From Saccharothrix sp. HUAS TT1 (GTDB lineage Bacteria > Actinomycetota > Actinomycetes > Mycobacteriales > Pseudonocardiaceae), in contig NZ_CP160453.1 of the NCBI RefSeq assembly GCF_040744945.1, positions 930,001-994,000 on the forward strand: a stretch of 64,000 bases of DNA. The letters are read 5' to 3'. Shown here piece after piece: positions 43,534 through 52,498 of this stretch. The notes under the pieces were generated by a model, which saw only the letters and a list, made by a program, of their open reading frames with translations, did not search any database and had not been told where the DNA came from. A program made the position numbers and the translations under genes. Every line of letters starts with the position of its first letter. The first letter of the stretch is position 1.

Positions 43534-45962
43534 CGGTCACCTCCGCGGGGGTCGAGGGAGCCCAGGCCGCCGCCCGCTCCGGGTGTCGTCGGGAGGTCGG
43601 CGGCGCGGTGGTGGATGGCCTTCCACACCCGCATCGGCGTGCACGGCATCTCCACCTCCGTGACGCCCAGGTGCCGCACGGCGTCCACGATCGAGTTGAC
43701 CACGGCGGGCGTGGAGGCGATCGTGCCCGCCTCGCCGACGCCCTTCACGCCCAGCGGGTTGCTGGTCGCGGGCGTCTCGGTGCGGTCGGTGGTGAAGTGC
43801 GGCAGGTCGACCGCGGACGGCAGCAGGTAGTCGGCGAGGGTGGCCGTGGTGAGCGTGCCGCTCTCGTCGTGCACCGCCTCCTCGAACAGGGCCTGCGCGA
43901 TGCCCTGCGCCAGGCCGCCGTGCACCTGGCCCTCCACGATCATCGGGTTCACCACCTTGCCGACGTCGTCCACGCACACGTACGAGCGGATCCTGACGGC
44001 GCCGGTCTGCGTGTCGACCTCGGTCGCGCACAGGTGCGTGCCGTGCGGGTAGGAGAAGTTCTCCGGGTCGAACGTGGCCTCGGCGTCCAGCCCGGGTTCC
44101 ATCCCGTCGGGCAGGTCGTGCGCGACGTGCGCGGCGACCACGACGTCACCGAGCCCCATGGTGGTGGACGTGCCGCGCACCGAGAACGCGCCCGACGTGA
44201 ACTCGACGTCGTCCTCGGCGACCTCCATCAGGTGCGCGGCGACCGTGCGCGCCTTGGCCAGCACCTTGTCCGCGGCCAGCACCACGGCCACGCCGCCGAC
44301 CGCCAGCGACCGCGACCCGTAGCTGTCCAGGCCGCGGTGCGAGATCCGGGTGTCGCCGTGCAGCACCTCGACGTCCTCGAACGGCACGCCGAGCCGGTCG
44401 GCGACGATCTGGCTCCACGCCGTCTCGTGGCCCTGGCCGTGCGGCGAGGTGCCGGTGATCAGCTCGACCTTGCCGGTGGGCAGCATCCGGATCGCCGCGT
44501 GCTCCCAGCCGCCCGCCCCGTACCGCAGGGCGCCGAGCACGCGGGACGGCGCGAGCCCGCACATCTCGGTGTAGGTGGAGATGCCGATGCCGAGCTGCAC
44601 CGGGTCGCCGCTCGCCCGGCGCTCGGCCTGCTCGCGCCGCAGCTCGTCGTACCCGAACAGCTCCGTGGCGCGGGCGGTGGCCGCCTCGTAGTCGCCGGAG
44701 TCGTAGGTCAGGCCCGCGACCGTGGTGAACGGGAACTCGTCGTGCTTGATCCAGTTGCGCTCGCGCAGCTCCAGCGGGTCCACGCCCAGCTCGGCGGCCA
44801 GCTCGTCCATGATCCGCTCGATGGCGAACGTGGCCTCCGGCCGCCCCGCGCCGCGGTAGGCGTCGGTCGGCGTCTTGGTGGTGAACACGTTCGTGCAGGT
44901 GAACCGGTACGCCTGGAACTTGTAGATGGCGTTGAACATGAACGCGCCCAGGATCGGCACGCCCGGCGTGACCAGGCGCAGGTAGGCGCCCATGTCGGCG
45001 AGCAGGTCGACCTTGAGGCCGGTGACGGTGCCGTCCCGGCGGGCCGCGATGGTGAGCCGCTGGAGCTGGTCGCGGCCGTGGTGGGCGGACAGCATCGACT
45101 CGGTGCGCGTCTCGGTCCACTTGACCGGCTTGCCGAGCCGGCGCGCGGCCAGCAGGGTCAGCACCTCCTCGGGCGTCACCTGGAGCTTGCCGCCGAAGCC
45201 GCCGCCGACGTCCGGCGCGACGACCCGGATCCGCTGCTCGGGGATGCCGAGCACGGCCGACAGCATCCAGCGCAGCAGGTGCGGCACCTGGGTGGACGAC
45301 CACATGGTCACCGAGTCGGGCGACGGGTCGACCACGACCGAGCGCGGCTCCATGAACGCCGGGATCAGCCGCTGCTGGCGGAACGTGCGCTCGACCACCA
45401 CCTCCGCCTCGGCGATGACCCGGTCCACGTCCGAGCCCGTGCCCGCCTCCGCCGAGTCGTAGACCCAGGTGGCGCTCTTGTTCGTGCCCAGGTCGGGGTG
45501 CACGAGGTCGGCGTCCGGCTCGACCGCGCGCTCCAGGTCCAGCACGACCGGCAGGTCCTCGTAGTCGACGTCGATCGCGGACAGCGCGTCGTGCGCCTCG
45601 GCCGCGCTGCGGGCCACCACCAGGGCGACCGCCTCGCCGGCGAAGTTCACCCGGTCGACGGCCAGCGACGGCGCGGGCGGCGCCAGCATGTCCTCGGTGA
45701 TCGGCCACGCGCACGGCAGGCTGCCCTGCTCCTCGGCGACGTCCCGGCCGGTGAGCACCAGCAGCACGCCGGGCATCTTCGCGGCCTCGGTGACGTCGAC
45801 CGAGGTGATCCGGGCGTGCGCCACGGGGCTGCGCAGCAGCGCCATGTGCAGCAGCCCGGTCAGCTGCATGTTGTCGGTCCACCGGGTCGCGCCGGTGATC
45901 AGCCGGGCGTCCTCCTTGCGCCGGCGGGCCTTGCCCAGCTCCGGTTCGGCGGTGGCGGTCAC
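43530..45962 (-). CDS. Molybdopterin-binding large subunit (form II CoxL type)
   Basis: An 810-residue molybdenum hydroxylase catalytic subunit. The motif at the active-site loop reads AYRGAGRPE, which marks form II; true aerobic CO dehydrogenases (form I) carry AYxCSFR. Cofactor-binding signatures include [30 protein letters not shown], and the catalytic glutamate in GVKGVGEAG. The substrate is therefore probably an aldehyde, purine or other heterocycle rather than CO. GTG start at 45962 overlaps the small-subunit stop by 4 bp. It needs Mo cofactor; moa genes lie at 19-23 kb. Confidence 0.93.
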   Translation of the reverse strand: MTATAEPELGKARRRKEDARLITGATRWTDNMQLTGLLHMALLRSPVAHARITSVDVTEAAKMPGVLLVLTGRDVAEEQGSLPCAWPITEDMLAPPAPSLAVDRVNFAGEAVALVVARSAAEAHDALSAIDVDYEDLPVVLDLERAVEPDADLVHPDLGTNKSATWVYDSAEAGTGSDVDRVIAEAEVVVERTFRQQRLIPAFMEPRSVVVDPSPDSVTMWSSTQVPHLLRWMLSAVLGIPEQRIRVVAPDVGGGFGGKLQVTPEEVLTLLAARRLGKPVKWTETRTESMLSAHHGRDQLQRLTIAARRDGTVTGLKVDLLADMGAYLRLVTPGVPILGAFMFNAIYKFQAYRFTCTNVFTTKTPTDAYRGAGRPEATFAIERIMDELAAELGVDPLELRERNWIKHDEFPFTTVAGLTYDSGDYEAATARATELFGYDELRREQAERRASGDPVQLGIGISTYTEMCGLAPSRVLGALRYGAGGWEHAAIRMLPTGKVELITGTSPHGQGHETAWSQIVADRLGVPFEDVEVLHGDTRISHRGLDSYGSRSLAVGGVAVVLAADKVLAKARTVAAHLMEVAEDDVEFTSGAFSVRGTSTTMGLGDVVVAAHVAHDLPDGMEPGLDAEATFDPENFSYPHGTHLCATEVDTQTGAVRIRSYVCVDDVGKVVNPMIVEGQVHGGLAQGIAQALFEEAVHDESGTLTTATLADYLLPSAVDLPHFTTDRTETPATSNPLGVKGVGEAGTIASTPAVVNSIVDAVRHLGVTEVEMPCTPMRVWKAIHHRAADLPTTPGAGGGLGSLDPRGGDR

Positions 45963-46435
45963 TCCGCGCCCCCGATCCGCTGCTCCCGGGCGGCGTCCTG
46001 GACGGCGCGGACGATGTTCTGGTAGCCGGTGCAGCGGCAGAGGTTGCCCTCCAGGCCGTGCCGCACCGCGTCCTCGTCCGGGTCGGGGTCGTCGGCCAGC
46101 AGGTCGATGGCCTGCATGATCATGCCGGGGGTGCAGAAACCGCACTGCAGGGCGTGGTTCTCGTGGAACGCCCGCTGCACGGGGTGGAGCTGCCCGTCGC
46201 GGGCCAGTCCCTCGACGGTGGTGACCTCGCGGCCGTCGGCCTGCACCGCGAGCACGGCGCACGACTTCACGCTCCGCCCGTCGAGGTGCACCGTGCACGC
46301 GCCGCAGTTGCTGGTGTCGCAGCCGACGACCGTGCCGGTCTTGCCGAGCCGTTCGCGCAGGTGGTGGACCAGCAGCGTGCGCGGCTCCACCTCGTCGCTG
46401 TAGGCCACGCCGTCGACGGTGACCGTGATCCGCAT
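45959..46435 (-). CDS. [2Fe-2S] small subunit (CoxS type)
   Basis: A 158-residue iron-sulfur subunit with two cluster sites: N-terminal [16 protein letters not shown] with the paired cysteine in KSCAVL, and C-terminal [11 protein letters not shown] plus LCRCTGY. It relays electrons between the molybdenum centre and FAD. The ATG at 46435 is chosen for its GGAGGG RBS; the longer frame begins in unlikely sequence. Confidence 0.95.
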   Translation of the reverse strand: MRITVTVDGVAYSDEVEPRTLLVHHLRERLGKTGTVVGCDTSNCGACTVHLDGRSVKSCAVLAVQADGREVTTVEGLARDGQLHPVQRAFHENHALQCGFCTPGMIMQAIDLLADDPDPDEDAVRHGLEGNLCRCTGYQNIVRAVQDAAREQRIGGAE

Positions 46436-46505
46436 GAACCCTCCAGGTGTGGTGGTGATGGGGGTCACAGCCGAGCCTGCTCGTTGTTGCCCCGTCAAAC
46501 AACCC

Positions 46506-47612
46506 TCACTTGTGGATGGAGCCGTCCGTGCGGGTCAGCCGCTCGCCCCCGCCGCCCCACCGCAGCGCGATGATCTCCGCGGCGATCGACACCGCCGTCT
46601 CCTCGGGCGTGCGGGCGCCGAGGTCCAGGCCGATCGGGGACGCCAGGCCGGCCAGCTCGCCCTCGGTCAGGCCCGCCTCGCGCAGCCTGCGCAGCCGGTC
46701 GTCGTGGGTGCGGCGGGAGCCCATCGCGCCGACGTAGCCGAGCTTGAGCCGCAGCGCGACCTCCAGCAGCGGCACGTCGAACTTCGGGTCGTGGGTGAGC
46801 ACGGCGACCACCGTCCGCTCGTCCACCCGGCCCGCGTCGGCCTGGCCCGCGAGGTAGCGGTGCGGCCAGTCCACGACCACCTCGTCGGCTTCGGGAAACC
46901 GACTCGCGGTGGCGAACACCGGGCGCGCGTCGCACACCGTGACGCGGTAGCCGAGGAACGCGCCGAGCCGGGCCACGGCGGCGGCGAAGTCGATCGCGCC
47001 GAACACCAGCATCCGCGGCGGCGGCTCGAACGAGTTGACGAACACGGTCAGCCCCTCGCCGCGCCGCTGGCCGTCCGGCCCGTAGTGCAGGGCGCCGCTG
47101 CGGCCGGTGGCGAGCAGGCCGCGCGCGTCGTCGGTGATCGCGTCCCGGGCCCTGGCCGACGGCAGGTCGCCCGCGACCCGGTCCGGCCAGACGACCACCC
47201 GCCTGCCCACCCACTCCGGGTGCTCCAGGACCGTGGCGACGGCCACCGGCTCCTGGGCCCGGACGGTCTCCAGCACCTCGGGCAGCTCGGGGAACGTGTC
47301 GCGGCTGACCGGCTCCACGTAGACGTCGATGATCCCGCCGCAGGTCAGGCCGACCGCGAACGCGTCGTCGTCGCTCACCCCGTACCGCTGGAGCACCGGC
47401 GTGCCGGCGCCGACCACCTCCTGGGCCAGCTCGTAGACCGCGCCCTCGACGCAGCCGCCGGAGACGCTGCCGACCACCGCGCCGTCCGCGCCGACCAGCA
47501 TCGCCGCGCCGGGCGGCCGGGGCGCGGAGCTGAACGTGGCGACCACCGTGCCGACGCCGACCGTCTCGCCGGCTCCGACGCGACGGGCCAGTTCGTCGAG
47601 GACATCACGCAA
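46506..47612 (-). CDS. xdhC: XdhC family molybdenum cofactor maturation protein
   Basis: A 368-residue XdhC/CoxI-type protein that inserts or sulfurates the molybdenum cofactor of xanthine dehydrogenase-family enzymes. N-terminal domain: [35 protein letters not shown] and [14 protein letters not shown]-terminal Rossmann domain: [31 protein letters not shown] and [20 protein letters not shown] at 47612 preceded by GGAGGAGG sets the start, overlapping the VWA stop by 8 bp. Confidence 0.92.
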   Translation of the reverse strand: MRDVLDELARRVGAGETVGVGTVVATFSSAPRPPGAAMLVGADGAVVGSVSGGCVEGAVYELAQEVVGAGTPVLQRYGVSDDDAFAVGLTCGGIIDVYVEPVSRDTFPELPEVLETVRAQEPVAVATVLEHPEWVGRRVVVWPDRVAGDLPSARARDAITDDARGLLATGRSGALHYGPDGQRRGEGLTVFVNSFEPPPRMLVFGAIDFAAAVARLGAFLGYRVTVCDARPVFATASRFPEADEVVVDWPHRYLAGQADAGRVDERTVVAVLTHDPKFDVPLLEVALRLKLGYVGAMGSRRTHDDRLRRLREAGLTEGELAGLASPIGLDLGARTPEETAVSIAAEIIALRWGGGGERLTRTDGSIHK

Positions 47613-48690
47613 GTCGAACCTCCTCCAGCAGGGCGTGCAGGGTCTCCAGGCTGTGACCGGCCAGCAGCCGGTCCAGGTGCGGTAGGACGGCGGCGATGCC
47701 GGACTGGACGGGCCGGTAGCCGTCGTGGCCGGCGTGCGGGTTGACCCAGACGACCTTGTGCGCGAGGCGCTTGAGCCGTCGCGCCTGCTCGGCGAGCAGG
47801 GCGGCGTCACCGCGCTCCCAGCCGTCCGAGCAGATGACGACGACGGCCCGCCGCGCGGCGCCGCGCTGCCCCCAGCGGTCCAGGAAGACCTTGATCGTCT
47901 CGCCGAGCCGGGTGCCGCCCTCGTGGTCGGGCACGGCGCGCGCGGCGGCGGTCAGGGCCCGTTCCGGGTCGCGGTGGCGCAGGTGGCGGGTGATCCGGGT
48001 CAGCCGGGTGCCGAGCGTGCAGACCTCGACGGGCATCCGGCGGGCGACGACGTGCGCGAACCGGAGGAGGGCGTCGGCGTAGGGCTTCATCGAGCCGGAC
48101 ACGTCGATCAGCAGCACGACCTTGCGCGGCCGGGTGGACCGGCGGCGGTGGCGCAGCCGGGTGACCTCGCCGGTGGCGAGCGCGTCCCGCAGCGTCCGGC
48201 GCAGGTCGACCTCCCCCCGGCGGGCGGGCGTCCGGCGGGGCGCGCGGCGTCGCGGCGGCGCCGGCCGCAGCTCGGCCAGCAACCGGTCGAGGTGCCGCTT
48301 CTCCGCCGGGCCCAACGTGGCGATGTCCCGGCGCCGCAGCACTTCCACGTCACTGGCCGCCACGTTCAACCCCGGCGCCCGCCCACCCCCCGCAGTGCCG
48401 GTCCCGAGCGCCGCCAGGCGGCTGACCTGCCGCGCCCGCCCGCTCACCGGCGCCGACGGCGGCACACCCCCGAACCAGGCCGCGAACGCCGCGTCGTACC
48501 GGTCCAGGTCGTCCGGCTCACCGCACAACGTGAGCCGCCCCGCCCAGTACACGTCCTCCCGCCGCGCCACGTCGAGCTCCCCGACCGCCACCACGAACGC
48601 CCGCACCCGCTCCGGCCCGCACCCGACCCCACCGTGCCGCAGCGCGCGGGCGAACCCCACGAGCCCGGTCGTCACCCCGGCTCCCGTCAT
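47605..48690 (-). CDS. VWA domain protein (CoxE type)
   Basis: A 361-residue protein with a C-terminal von Willebrand A domain: MIDAS DVSGSM (VVLLIDVSGSMKPYADALL), later HEGGTRLGETIKVF (Thr) and VVVICSDGWERGD (Asp). It normally works with the MoxR/CoxD AAA ATPase as a chaperone pair maturing the molybdenum site. The N-terminal part (RVRAFVVAVGELDVARREDVYWAGRLTLC) is typical of CoxE. ATG 48690 (or GTG 48675, better spaced from GGGAG). Its usual partner, the MoxR gene, is 2.6 kb upstream, beyond the methyltransferase island. Confidence 0.9.
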   Translation of the reverse strand: MTGAGVTTGLVGFARALRHGGVGCGPERVRAFVVAVGELDVARREDVYWAGRLTLCGEPDDLDRYDAAFAAWFGGVPPSAPVSGRARQVSRLAALGTGTAGGGRAPGLNVAASDVEVLRRRDIATLGPAEKRHLDRLLAELRPAPPRRRAPRRTPARRGEVDLRRTLRDALATGEVTRLRHRRRSTRPRKVVLLIDVSGSMKPYADALLRFAHVVARRMPVEVCTLGTRLTRITRHLRHRDPERALTAAARAVPDHEGGTRLGETIKVFLDRWGQRGAARRAVVVICSDGWERGDAALLAEQARRLKRLAHKVVWVNPHAGHDGYRPVQSGIAAVLPHLDRLLAGHSLETLHALLEEVRLA

Positions 48691-48829
48691 CCCCCGATTG
48701 TGCGCTTCGTCACGACACTTCCGCATGATCGTGTCGGCGCAACCGCACGTGGCCGCGTGATGGACATAAGATCGAACACGAGTGCGACCTGCAGTGAAGG
48801 TCAACAGCCGAGAGGGTAGGTTCCTTACA

Positions 48830-50032
48830 GTGCGCGCGGTGTCGAAGCTAGCCCTGGCCAGCGAGCCGATGCTGCCGTTCGAACGGCCCGAGCCGGCTGC
48901 CGCGGAGTTCTTCGCGGGCATCGGCCTCGCCCGGCTCGGCCTGGAGCAGGCGGGCTTCCGCGTCTCGTGGTCGAACGACATCGAGCCGGCGAAGCACAAC
49001 ATGTACGCGCGGCACTTCACCGAGGACACCGAGGACACGCACAAGTTCGTCCTGGACGACGTCGCCAACGTCGGCGCCGACAGCCTGCCCCCCGACCGGC
49101 TGGCGCTCGCCTGGGCGTCGTCCCCGTGCGTCGACGTCTCGCTCGCCGGCGCGCGGCTCGGGCTGAGCGGCGCCCGGTCCGCCGCGTTCTACCAGTTCAC
49201 CCGAATCCTCGGCGAACTGCCGCCGGACCAGCGCCCCCCGGTCGTCACCTTGGAGAACGTGGTCGGCCTCGCCACCAGCCACGGCGGCGCGGACCTGCGC
49301 GCGGCGATCAGGGAGCTCAACGGGATCGGCTACTCCGTCGACGTCCTCACGCTGGACGCGCGGTGGTTCGTGCCGCAGTCGCGCCCGCGCCTGTTCGTCG
49401 TCGGGGTGCTCAACCCCCCGGTGGACACGCCCGACGCGAACCCGGTCCTGCGCCCGGAATGGCTCCAGGCCCCCTTCCGGGACAAGTCGCTGCGCACCCA
49501 CCGCTACCTGCTCCCGGACATCGACCCGTCGCCGGACATCTCGCTGTCGCAGGTGGTCGAACGCTTGAGCGCGGACGATCCGCGCTGGTGGGACGACATG
49601 CGCAAAGCCTCGTTCGAAGAACAGCTGTCGCCGATCCAACGCGACCGGCTGGACCAGCTCCGCACGGGCCGTGAAATCACCCATCGAACGGCTTATCGCA
49701 GGACCAGGCAGGGCAAGCCCCAGTGGGAAATCCGCTCGGACGACATCGCGGGCTGCCTGCGCACGGCCCGCGGCGGATCGTCCAAGCAGGCGGTCGTCGA
49801 GGGCGGCAAGGGCCGTTTCCGGGTCCGCTGGATGACCGGGATCGAGTACGCGCGCCTGATGGGAGCGGGCGACTACATGATCGACGGGCATCGGGACGGC
49901 CACCTGATCTTCGGATTCGGCGACGCGGTGTGCGTCCCGGCCGTGGCCTGGCTGGGCAAGAACTACCTGATGCCCTTCTCGCTGGGGAACCGCGAAAGCG
50001 CTGACACGAGGCTGACCGCTGTGGGAGCCTGA
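48830..50032 (+). CDS. DNA cytosine-5 methyltransferase
   Basis: A 400-residue C5 methyltransferase. Motif I EFFAGIGLARLGLEQAGF (residues 26-43, SAM binding), motif IV SSPCVDVS with catalytic C100, motif VI TLENVVG (E142), motif VIII QSRPRLFVVG, and the C-terminal motif X GDAVCVPAVAWLGKN. The target-recognition region between motifs VIII and IX (about 190-300) defines specificity, which is not readable. GTG 48830 is chosen for the GAGAGGGTAGG just upstream; GTG 48782 and ATG 48869 are alternatives. It is followed 4 bp later by a GIY-YIG nuclease gene and then a Vsr gene, on the strand opposite to the flanking operon. Codon use looks less GC-extreme than neighbours. Confidence 0.92.
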   Translation: MRAVSKLALASEPMLPFERPEPAAAEFFAGIGLARLGLEQAGFRVSWSNDIEPAKHNMYARHFTEDTEDTHKFVLDDVANVGADSLPPDRLALAWASSPCVDVSLAGARLGLSGARSAAFYQFTRILGELPPDQRPPVVTLENVVGLATSHGGADLRAAIRELNGIGYSVDVLTLDARWFVPQSRPRLFVVGVLNPPVDTPDANPVLRPEWLQAPFRDKSLRTHRYLLPDIDPSPDISLSQVVERLSADDPRWWDDMRKASFEEQLSPIQRDRLDQLRTGREITHRTAYRRTRQGKPQWEIRSDDIAGCLRTARGGSSKQAVVEGGKGRFRVRWMTGIEYARLMGAGDYMIDGHRDGHLIFGFGDAVCVPAVAWLGKNYLMPFSLGNRESADTRLTAVGA

Positions 50033-50036
50033 CCCG

Positions 50037-50825
50037 GTGTCGCGAAAGCCGCCAACCAGGAAAAGCCTTCCGGCGAAGTCGGTCCAGGAATTCCGCGCCC
50101 TCCTCGAAACCGCTCTGGACACCCAGGACGAGCAAGGCCGCAAGTGGGCGGACGCCCAGTGGGGCTGCTACGCCTTCTACGACTACGACGGTGAGCCGAT
50201 CTACGTCGGCCAGACCAACGAACGGCTCCGGACGCGCATCCGCCGCCACTTGAGCAACCAGCGCACCGATGCCGTGGCGATGCGGATCCTGGACGTGTTC
50301 GAAGTCGCCGAGATGGAACTCTGGCCCCTGTGGGACTACGAGGGCATTTCCGCGGCGAACAGGGAAGCGAAGCAGCACCTCAACCGCGTCGAGTACACCG
50401 CGTACACCCAGGCCATCGAAGACAGCCGCTTCAAGGCGATCCTGAACGAGAAGATCCCGCCGGTCTCCGAACTCGGCGAACTGCCGCCTTCCAAGCGGTT
50501 CAACCTGATCAGCGATGAAACCCGTGAAGAACGCGGACATCCCGATGTGCGGATCGCCCGTCGAGCGGAAACCATTTCCCGCCTGGCGGCCGTGGCTCAC
50601 GAACGGGGTGAGGTTTCGTCCGGGCTCCGGCGTGTGCTGGTGATCCAGGCCGTCAGGCTCGCCTACCTGTCGGCGACCCGGCTGGCCGAAGCCGAGGGTC
50701 GGGACGAACCCAAGGCCAACGTCATCTACATGGAAGGGCTCGTCGGGAGCGTCCGCAAGCCCCTCGACGCCGGCGACACGGACACCCCTGAAGGCGACGG
50801 CGAACCGGAACTCGACCTCGGTTGA
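50037..50825 (+). CDS. GIY-YIG nuclease domain protein, candidate restriction endonuclease
   Basis: A 262-residue protein. Residues 43-75 are GIY-YIG: GCYAFYDYDGEPIYVGQTNERLR then RIRRHL, with Y45, Y56, R67 and H71; E119 in LNRVEYTAY is the likely metal ligand and N137 the conserved Asn. The Arg-x3-His spacing resembles Eco29kI-type restriction enzymes rather than UvrC or homing nucleases. Residues 150-240 are helical, with an acidic C-terminus (DTDTPEGDGEPELDLG). GTG start 4 bp after the methyltransferase. The cognate-endonuclease role is an inference from position and motif. Many GAA codons set it apart from neighbours. Confidence 0.78.
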   Translation: MSRKPPTRKSLPAKSVQEFRALLETALDTQDEQGRKWADAQWGCYAFYDYDGEPIYVGQTNERLRTRIRRHLSNQRTDAVAMRILDVFEVAEMELWPLWDYEGISAANREAKQHLNRVEYTAYTQAIEDSRFKAILNEKIPPVSELGELPPSKRFNLISDETREERGHPDVRIARRAETISRLAAVAHERGEVSSGLRRVLVIQAVRLAYLSATRLAEAEGRDEPKANVIYMEGLVGSVRKPLDAGDTDTPEGDGEPELDLG

Positions 50826-50845
50826 TCCCGGCTAAGGTGCTCGGC

Positions 50846-51283
50846 ATGGCCGAAGCGTCTTGGGCGACCAGCGAGGCGACTCGCAAGTCGATGCGGGCGA
50901 ACCGGAGCCGCGACACCAAACCGGAGTTGCGGCTCCGCAGGGCTCTGCACGCGATGGGCCTGCGCTACCGGGTGTGCGCGCGTCCACTGCCCGAGGTCCG
51001 GCGCACAGCGGACATCGTCTTCCCCCGCGCCAAGGTCGCGGTCGAAGTCCGCGGGTGCTTCTGGCACGGGTGTCCCGACCACTACCGCGCCCCGGCCGCC
51101 AACGGCAGCTACTGGTCCGCCAAGGTCCAGCGGAACATCGCCAGGGACGCGGACACCGCCGAACGGCTCGCGGCAGCGGGCTGGCTGCTCGCCGTCGTGT
51201 GGGAGCACGAGGACCTGGACCGCGCGGCCGAAACCGTCGCCCGACAGGTGCAGGAACGCCGGTCAGCTCAGCACACCGGCTGA
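50846..51283 (+). CDS. vsr: Very short patch repair endonuclease Vsr
   Basis: A 145-residue mismatch endonuclease that nicks at T:G mismatches arising from deamination of 5-methylcytosine. The family pattern is complete: MRANRSRDTKPELRLRRAL, TADIVFPRAKVAVEV with catalytic D56, CFWHGCPDHYR (71-81), YWSAKVQRNIARDADTAERL and LAVVWEHED. The ATG at 50846 (AAGG upstream) is chosen over a TTG overlapping the GIY-YIG stop. It completes a three-gene modification, cleavage and mutation-avoidance set. It overlaps the convergent MoxR gene by 21 bp at its 3' end. Confidence 0.93.
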   Translation: MAEASWATSEATRKSMRANRSRDTKPELRLRRALHAMGLRYRVCARPLPEVRRTADIVFPRAKVAVEVRGCFWHGCPDHYRAPAANGSYWSAKVQRNIARDADTAERLAAAGWLLAVVWEHEDLDRAAETVARQVQERRSAQHTG

Positions 51284-52114
51284 AAGGGCCCGTTGGGCGT
51301 CCTCGCGGTACTTCAGGACGGCGCCGAGGGTGGCTGCCGCCGTTTCCGCGTCCAGTTCGGTGCGGCCCAGGGTGAGCAGGGCCTCGGCCCAGTCCAGCGA
51401 TTCGGCGACGCCCGGCGGCTTGAGCAGGTCCAGTTCCCGCAACCGCCGCACGGCCGACGCGACCTGGTGCGCCAGTCGCTCGGTGACGTCGGGCAGCCGC
51501 CGGCGGAGGATGGCGGTCTCGCGGGCCAGGTCGGGGTGGTCCAGCCAGTGGTAGAGGCAGCGGCGCTTGAGGGCGTCGTGGACCTCGCGGGTGCGGTTGG
51601 AGGTCAGCACGACCAGGGGCGGGGTCCGGGCGGTGACGCGGCCCAGTTCGGGGATGGTCACCGAGTTCTCGCCGAGCACTTCGAGCAGGAACGCCTCGAA
51701 CTCGTCGTCGGCCCGGTCGACCTCGTCCACCAGCAGCACGCACGGCGCGTCTTCGAGGGCCCGCAGCAGCGGGCGGGCCAGCAGGAAGCGCCGGGTGTAG
51801 AGGGACGCCTCGGCCTGCTCGGCGTCGACCGGTCCGGCGGCTTCGAGGGCGCGCAGGTGCAGCAGCTGGCGCGGGAAGTCCCAGTCGTAGAGGGCCTGGC
51901 TCGCGTCGATGCCCTCGTGGCACTGCAGCCGGATCAGCGGCAGGTCGAGGGCCTGGGCCAGCGCCTTGGCGAGGGCGGTCTTGCCGGTGCCCGGCTCGCC
52001 CTCGCAGAACAGCGGCCGGTGCATCCGCAGCGCCAGGTAGGCGGCCGTGGCGAGGCCCCGGTCGGGCAGGTAGCCGACGCGGTCCAGCTGCTCGGCGAGA
52101 TCGTCTGGCGTCAC
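51263..52114 (-). CDS. MoxR family AAA ATPase (CoxD type)
   Basis: A 283-residue AAA+ ATPase: Walker A FCEGEPGTGKTALAKALAQ (residues 36-54), Walker B VLLVDEVDRADDEFEAFLLEVL, sensor I LVVLTSNRTREVHDAL. It pairs with VWA proteins to mature molybdenum enzymes. It reads in the same direction as the cox-like genes but is separated from the VWA gene by 2.6 kb carrying the methyltransferase, GIY-YIG and Vsr genes. GTG start; no strong RBS. Confidence 0.92.
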   Translation of the reverse strand: MTPDDLAEQLDRVGYLPDRGLATAAYLALRMHRPLFCEGEPGTGKTALAKALAQALDLPLIRLQCHEGIDASQALYDWDFPRQLLHLRALEAAGPVDAEQAEASLYTRRFLLARPLLRALEDAPCVLLVDEVDRADDEFEAFLLEVLGENSVTIPELGRVTARTPPLVVLTSNRTREVHDALKRRCLYHWLDHPDLARETAILRRRLPDVTERLAHQVASAVRRLRELDLLKPPGVAESLDWAEALLTLGRTELDAETAAATLGAVLKYREDAQRALSAGVLS

Positions 52115-52251
52115 GGGTTCGAGGGTAGGCGGCCGGGCGGGCGCCGTCGCCGTGCCGGAGCGGGGCGCCCCGAACCCTGAGGACGCGGTTCCGGGGGATG
52201 TCAGGGTGCGTCCCCGATGTCCGCGAACCCCCGGCGGAGCACTCTTGAGCC

Positions 52252-52473
52252 ATGACGAACAACGTGATGGGCGAAGCCACCGCCAAGATCAAGAAGTTTC
52301 GCCGCAGCCGGTCCGACAAGATGCTCGCGGGCGTGTGCGGCGGCGTCGCCGAAGCGCTCGGCGTCGACGCCGCCCTGCTGCGCATCCTGCTGGTCGCCGC
52401 CACCCTGTTCGGCGTCGGCGCCGGCGCGGTCCTCTACCTCGCGGCCTGGATCCTCATGCCCGAGCAGGACTGA
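52252..52473 (+). CDS. PspC domain membrane protein
   Basis: A 73-residue protein that is one PspC domain: RSRSDKMLAGVCGGVAEALGVDAALLRILLVAATLFGVGAGAVLYLAAWILMPE, with one hydrophobic hairpin. Stand-alone PspC proteins occur widely in actinobacteria and are linked to envelope stress. The ATG follows GGAG. Independent of its neighbours. Confidence 0.9.
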   Translation: MTNNVMGEATAKIKKFRRSRSDKMLAGVCGGVAEALGVDAALLRILLVAATLFGVGAGAVLYLAAWILMPEQD

Positions 52474-52498
52474 CCCGGCCCGCCCGAGCAGGACCGGC

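Noticed and set aside
43530..45962. True aerobic CO dehydrogenase (form I CoxL)
   Set aside because: The active-site loop is AYRGAGR, not AYxCSFR.
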